Position numbers and translations under genes: made by a program. A stretch of 23,878 nucleotides of DNA from CAYZQE01 sp964480635. GTDB lineage: Bacteria > Pseudomonadota > Gammaproteobacteria > GCA-001735895. The stretch covers positions 1 through 23,878 of the forward strand of contig CAYZQE010000033.1 in the NCBI GenBank assembly GCA_964480635.1, written 5' to 3'. The first letter of the stretch is position 1, and each line of letters begins with the position of its first letter. The notes beneath the pieces are model-generated. The model was given only the letters and a program-made list of their open reading frames with translations. It made no database searches and was not told the origin of the DNA. Shown here in pieces: positions 22,321 to 23,878 of this stretch.

Positions 22321-23298
22321 ATGTATGACACCCTATTATTAATACTGGCGATTATCGCAGGTCTAGTCCTATTAACATGGAGTGCCGATCGTTTTGTCGA
22401 TGGTGCTTCAGCGCTAGCGCAAAGCTTTTCTATCTCACCCATGATTATTGGCTTAACCATTGTTGCCTTCGGTACATCAGCCCCAGAAATGCTGGTATCA
22501 GCAATGGCCGCGATACAAGGAAATAGCGGGTTAGCTATAGGCAACGCGATAGGGTCAAATATAACCAATATGACCCTAGTACTTGGTGTTGGCGCTCTTA
22601 TCATACCGCTCAGTGTCAATTCGCAAACGCTTAACCGAGAATTTCCTTTAATGGTTATCATTATGTTGATTGCGCTGGCGCTACTTTGGGACGGCAGCTT
22701 ATCTCGTTTTGATGGTATTGCATTGTTAACCGGTCTCATTGCACTTGTTTTCTGGACTATTCATCTCGCACGAAGCGCACCAGCTAACGACCCAATAGAA
22801 GCTGATTTTAAAAATGAATTACCCGAAGTAACATCAAACGCATCGACTTGGTGGATATTACTTTCGGGCCTTGTTGTTTTATTAATCAGCTCTCAAATGC
22901 TGGTTTGGGGTGCAGTTGGGATAGCGCACATACTTGGCATTAGCGATTTAGTCATTGGTCTCACCATTGTGGCCATTGGCACTAGCTTGCCTGAGCTAGC
23001 CGCAACAGTGGCGGCAGTGCGCAAAGGTGAACACGATATGGCTGTCGGCGGCATAGTGGGTTCTAATTTGTTTAATATTTTAGGTGTTCTAGGCATTGCG
23101 GGCGTTATTGGCCCAAGTGTATTTGATGATATTTTATTAATACGTGATTTCCCACTCATGATCGTACTTGCTATAGCGCTATATCTCATGGCACGTGGAT
23201 TTAAAAATGCAGGTCATGGTTGCATTCAGCGATGGGCTGGCGCTGTGCTATTGTCTACATTTATCATTTATCAGACGTTGATTTTTATGACCGTATAG
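22321..23298 (+). CDS. calcium/sodium antiporter (CaCA family, YrbG-like)
   Basis: The 325-residue membrane protein has about ten hydrophobic helices in two homologous halves. Each half carries an alpha-repeat. The first is GLTIVAFGTSAPE (Glu56) with GNAIGSNITN, the second GLTIVAIGTSLPE (Glu225) with GGIVGSNLFN. These acidic residues bind the cation in exchangers of this family. Length and motifs match E. coli YrbG and other bacterial K+-independent Na+/Ca2+ exchangers; actual ion specificity is not decided by sequence. The ATG at 22321 fits the family's N-terminus, although no ribosome binding site precedes it, only an A/T-rich tract. The long hairpin at 23307 begins 9 bases after the stop. 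Confidence 0.93.
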   Translation: MYDTLLLILAIIAGLVLLTWSADRFVDGASALAQSFSISPMIIGLTIVAFGTSAPEMLVSAMAAIQGNSGLAIGNAIGSNITNMTLVLGVGALIIPLSVNSQTLNREFPLMVIIMLIALALLWDGSLSRFDGIALLTGLIALVFWTIHLARSAPANDPIEADFKNELPEVTSNASTWWILLSGLVVLLISSQMLVWGAVGIAHILGISDLVIGLTIVAIGTSLPELAATVAAVRKGEHDMAVGGIVGSNLFNILGVLGIAGVIGPSVFDDILLIRDFPLMIVLAIALYLMARGFKNAGHGCIQRWAGAVLLSTFIIYQTLIFMTV

Positions 23299-23306
23299 TC
23301 ATATAA

Positions 23307-23360
23307 GGAGACACTGAATAACCGCCAGTAAAAAATAATTGGCGGTTGTTCAGTGTCTCC
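23307..23360. repeat. palindromic repeat, copy 2 (20-bp hairpin)
   Basis: Left arm 23307-23326 and right arm 23341-23360 pair over 20 bp, with a single T-G wobble and a 14-base loop. The right half shares the order A-run, ATTGG and TTGTTCAGTGTC with the hairpin at 18577-18623. It follows the exchanger gene and could stop or protect its transcript, but no T-run follows. Confidence 0.75.
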
Positions 23361-23403
23361 ATAAGGTAGCTCGTTGACATTGTTAATTTAAGGATCATTA
23401 TTT

Positions 23404-23493
23404 ATGCCCAATTTTTTACGTAAAACCATCGCCATTATTTTACTATTTGCGACTATCGGCATAGCCTCGTGGCAAGCATTGATGGTGTCTTAA
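23404..23493 (+). CDS. 29-residue single-helix membrane peptide
   Basis: The short frame begins MPNFLRKT and continues as one hydrophobic helix (about 9-22), ending in WQALMVS. AAGGA (23390-23394) lies nine bases before the ATG, a good ribosome binding site. The stop is three bases before the next gene's ATG, which implies coupling. Basic residues before the helix predict N-in topology. I do not recognise a family. The ribosome binding site, composition and tight spacing support a real small gene. Confidence 0.5.
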   Translation: MPNFLRKTIAIILLFATIGIASWQALMVS

Positions 23494-23496
23494 GCG

Positions 23497-23878
23497 ATGG
23501 CCAAACAATCTCCTCCACAGTGGAGCAAAGTACTTCAATCTGTACTCAAAGAAAGTAGCGAGCTGGCAGCACACTGGCTACCAAAAGGTGCTTCTGAGCT
23601 AGAAAAACAAGCGCTTAAGGCCAAACAAGAGGTGCAAGACTTTAATTTAAGGCGCAAACAGGCGGCTGCTTTAAAGCCACAAAAAGCGCGCTTACTTTGG
23701 TTGCTGCCTTTACCCTTAATTCCAGCCACGGTATTTTCTTTAACCAGTGGCAACTTTGTTTTAGTGATTGCAAACGCATTGGCTTACAGCTTATTTGTGG
23801 CTGGCGCTATGCTCGCAGGGCGTGGCTTTAAACAAGAAGTTGACCTCCATACATTAAGCGGTGCAAAGCTGATGCCTT
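23497..23878 (+). CDS. uncharacterised membrane protein, 3' end beyond the window
   Basis: An open frame starts at ATG 23497 (MAKQSPPQWSKVLQ) and runs off the window after 127 codons. The first 70 or so residues are charged and helical. Two membrane helices follow, about 71-88 (LLWLLPLPLIPATVFSL) and 91-109 (NFVLVIANALAYSLFVAGAM). A basic and acidic stretch, RGFKQEVDLHT, comes next. I do not recognise the family. It lies three bases after the small membrane peptide. TTGACA at 23374-23379, with CATTAT at 23396-23401, could be a promoter serving this gene. Confidence 0.65.
   Translation, partial: MAKQSPPQWSKVLQSVLKESSELAAHWLPKGASELEKQALKAKQEVQDFNLRRKQAAALKPQKARLLWLLPLPLIPATVFSLTSGNFVLVIANALAYSLFVAGAMLAGRGFKQEVDLHTLSGAKLMP

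Noticed and set aside
22296..22739. 147-codon minus-strand frame opposite the cation exchanger
   Set aside because: It mirrors a well-supported membrane protein gene and has low-complexity composition, so it is an antisense shadow.
23535..23753. 72-codon minus-strand frame at the window end
   Set aside because: It lies opposite the plus-strand membrane protein that continues past the window, and has no start signals or family resemblance.

Overview
The window reads as the chromosome of an AT-rich gammaproteobacterium. The first half, carA-carB-greA, yhbY, rlmE-ftsH-folP-glmM-tpiA-secG-tRNA-Leu(GAG), is the conserved gammaproteobacterial order seen in Pseudomonas relatives, and the proteins closely match E. 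coli and Pseudomonas families. Low GC with this order fits groups such as Cycloclasticus, Methylophaga or related Thiotrichales-like lineages. That placement is an impression from gene order and composition, not a computed assignment.

Region 1 (1-11784) is housekeeping. It holds carbamoyl phosphate synthesis (CarAB), transcript cleavage (GreA), ribosome assembly and 23S rRNA methylation (YhbY, RlmE), membrane proteolysis (FtsH), folate synthesis (FolP), cell-wall precursor synthesis (GlmM), glycolysis (TpiA), protein export (SecG) and a leucine tRNA. Clear intrinsic terminators follow ftsH and the tRNA.

Region 2 (11785-12350) is about 570 bases without an intact gene just downstream of the tRNA. 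It holds the first 27 codons of a P4-type tyrosine recombinase behind a strong ribosome binding site, GGGTTATT repeats that could be integrase arm sites, a probable IS3-family transposase tail and a possible IS3-type right end. I read it as the scar of a decayed island at tRNA-Leu. The rimP-nusA-infB genes that often follow this tRNA in related bacteria are not here.

Region 3 (12351-19619) is mostly on the minus strand. A 560-residue coiled-coil protein with one membrane helix and a DamX-like SPOR domain is followed by the moxR-DUF58-tgpA operon (AAA ATPase, DUF58 protein, membrane transglutaminase). Then come a 37-residue lysine-rich protein on the plus strand, a DUF3087 membrane protein and a rhodanese lipoprotein.

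Region 4 (19620-23878) is on the plus strand. It has an N-terminal rhodanese fused to an ETHE1-type persulfide dioxygenase, with a consensus internal ribosome binding site and ATG exactly at the domain junction. A coupled PAP2 phosphatase and DgkA kinase pair follows, then a CaCA-family cation exchanger, a 29-residue membrane peptide and a truncated membrane protein. Two related long hairpins (18577-18623 and 23307-23360) and two similar stem-loops (19775-19814 and 22047-22087) lie between genes.

I see no defence system, CRISPR array or intact mobile element. The most interesting items are the rhodanese-dioxygenase gene with its internal start, the tRNA-linked integrase scar, the SPOR coiled-coil protein, the two repeat pairs, and a terminator that abuts the folP start codon.
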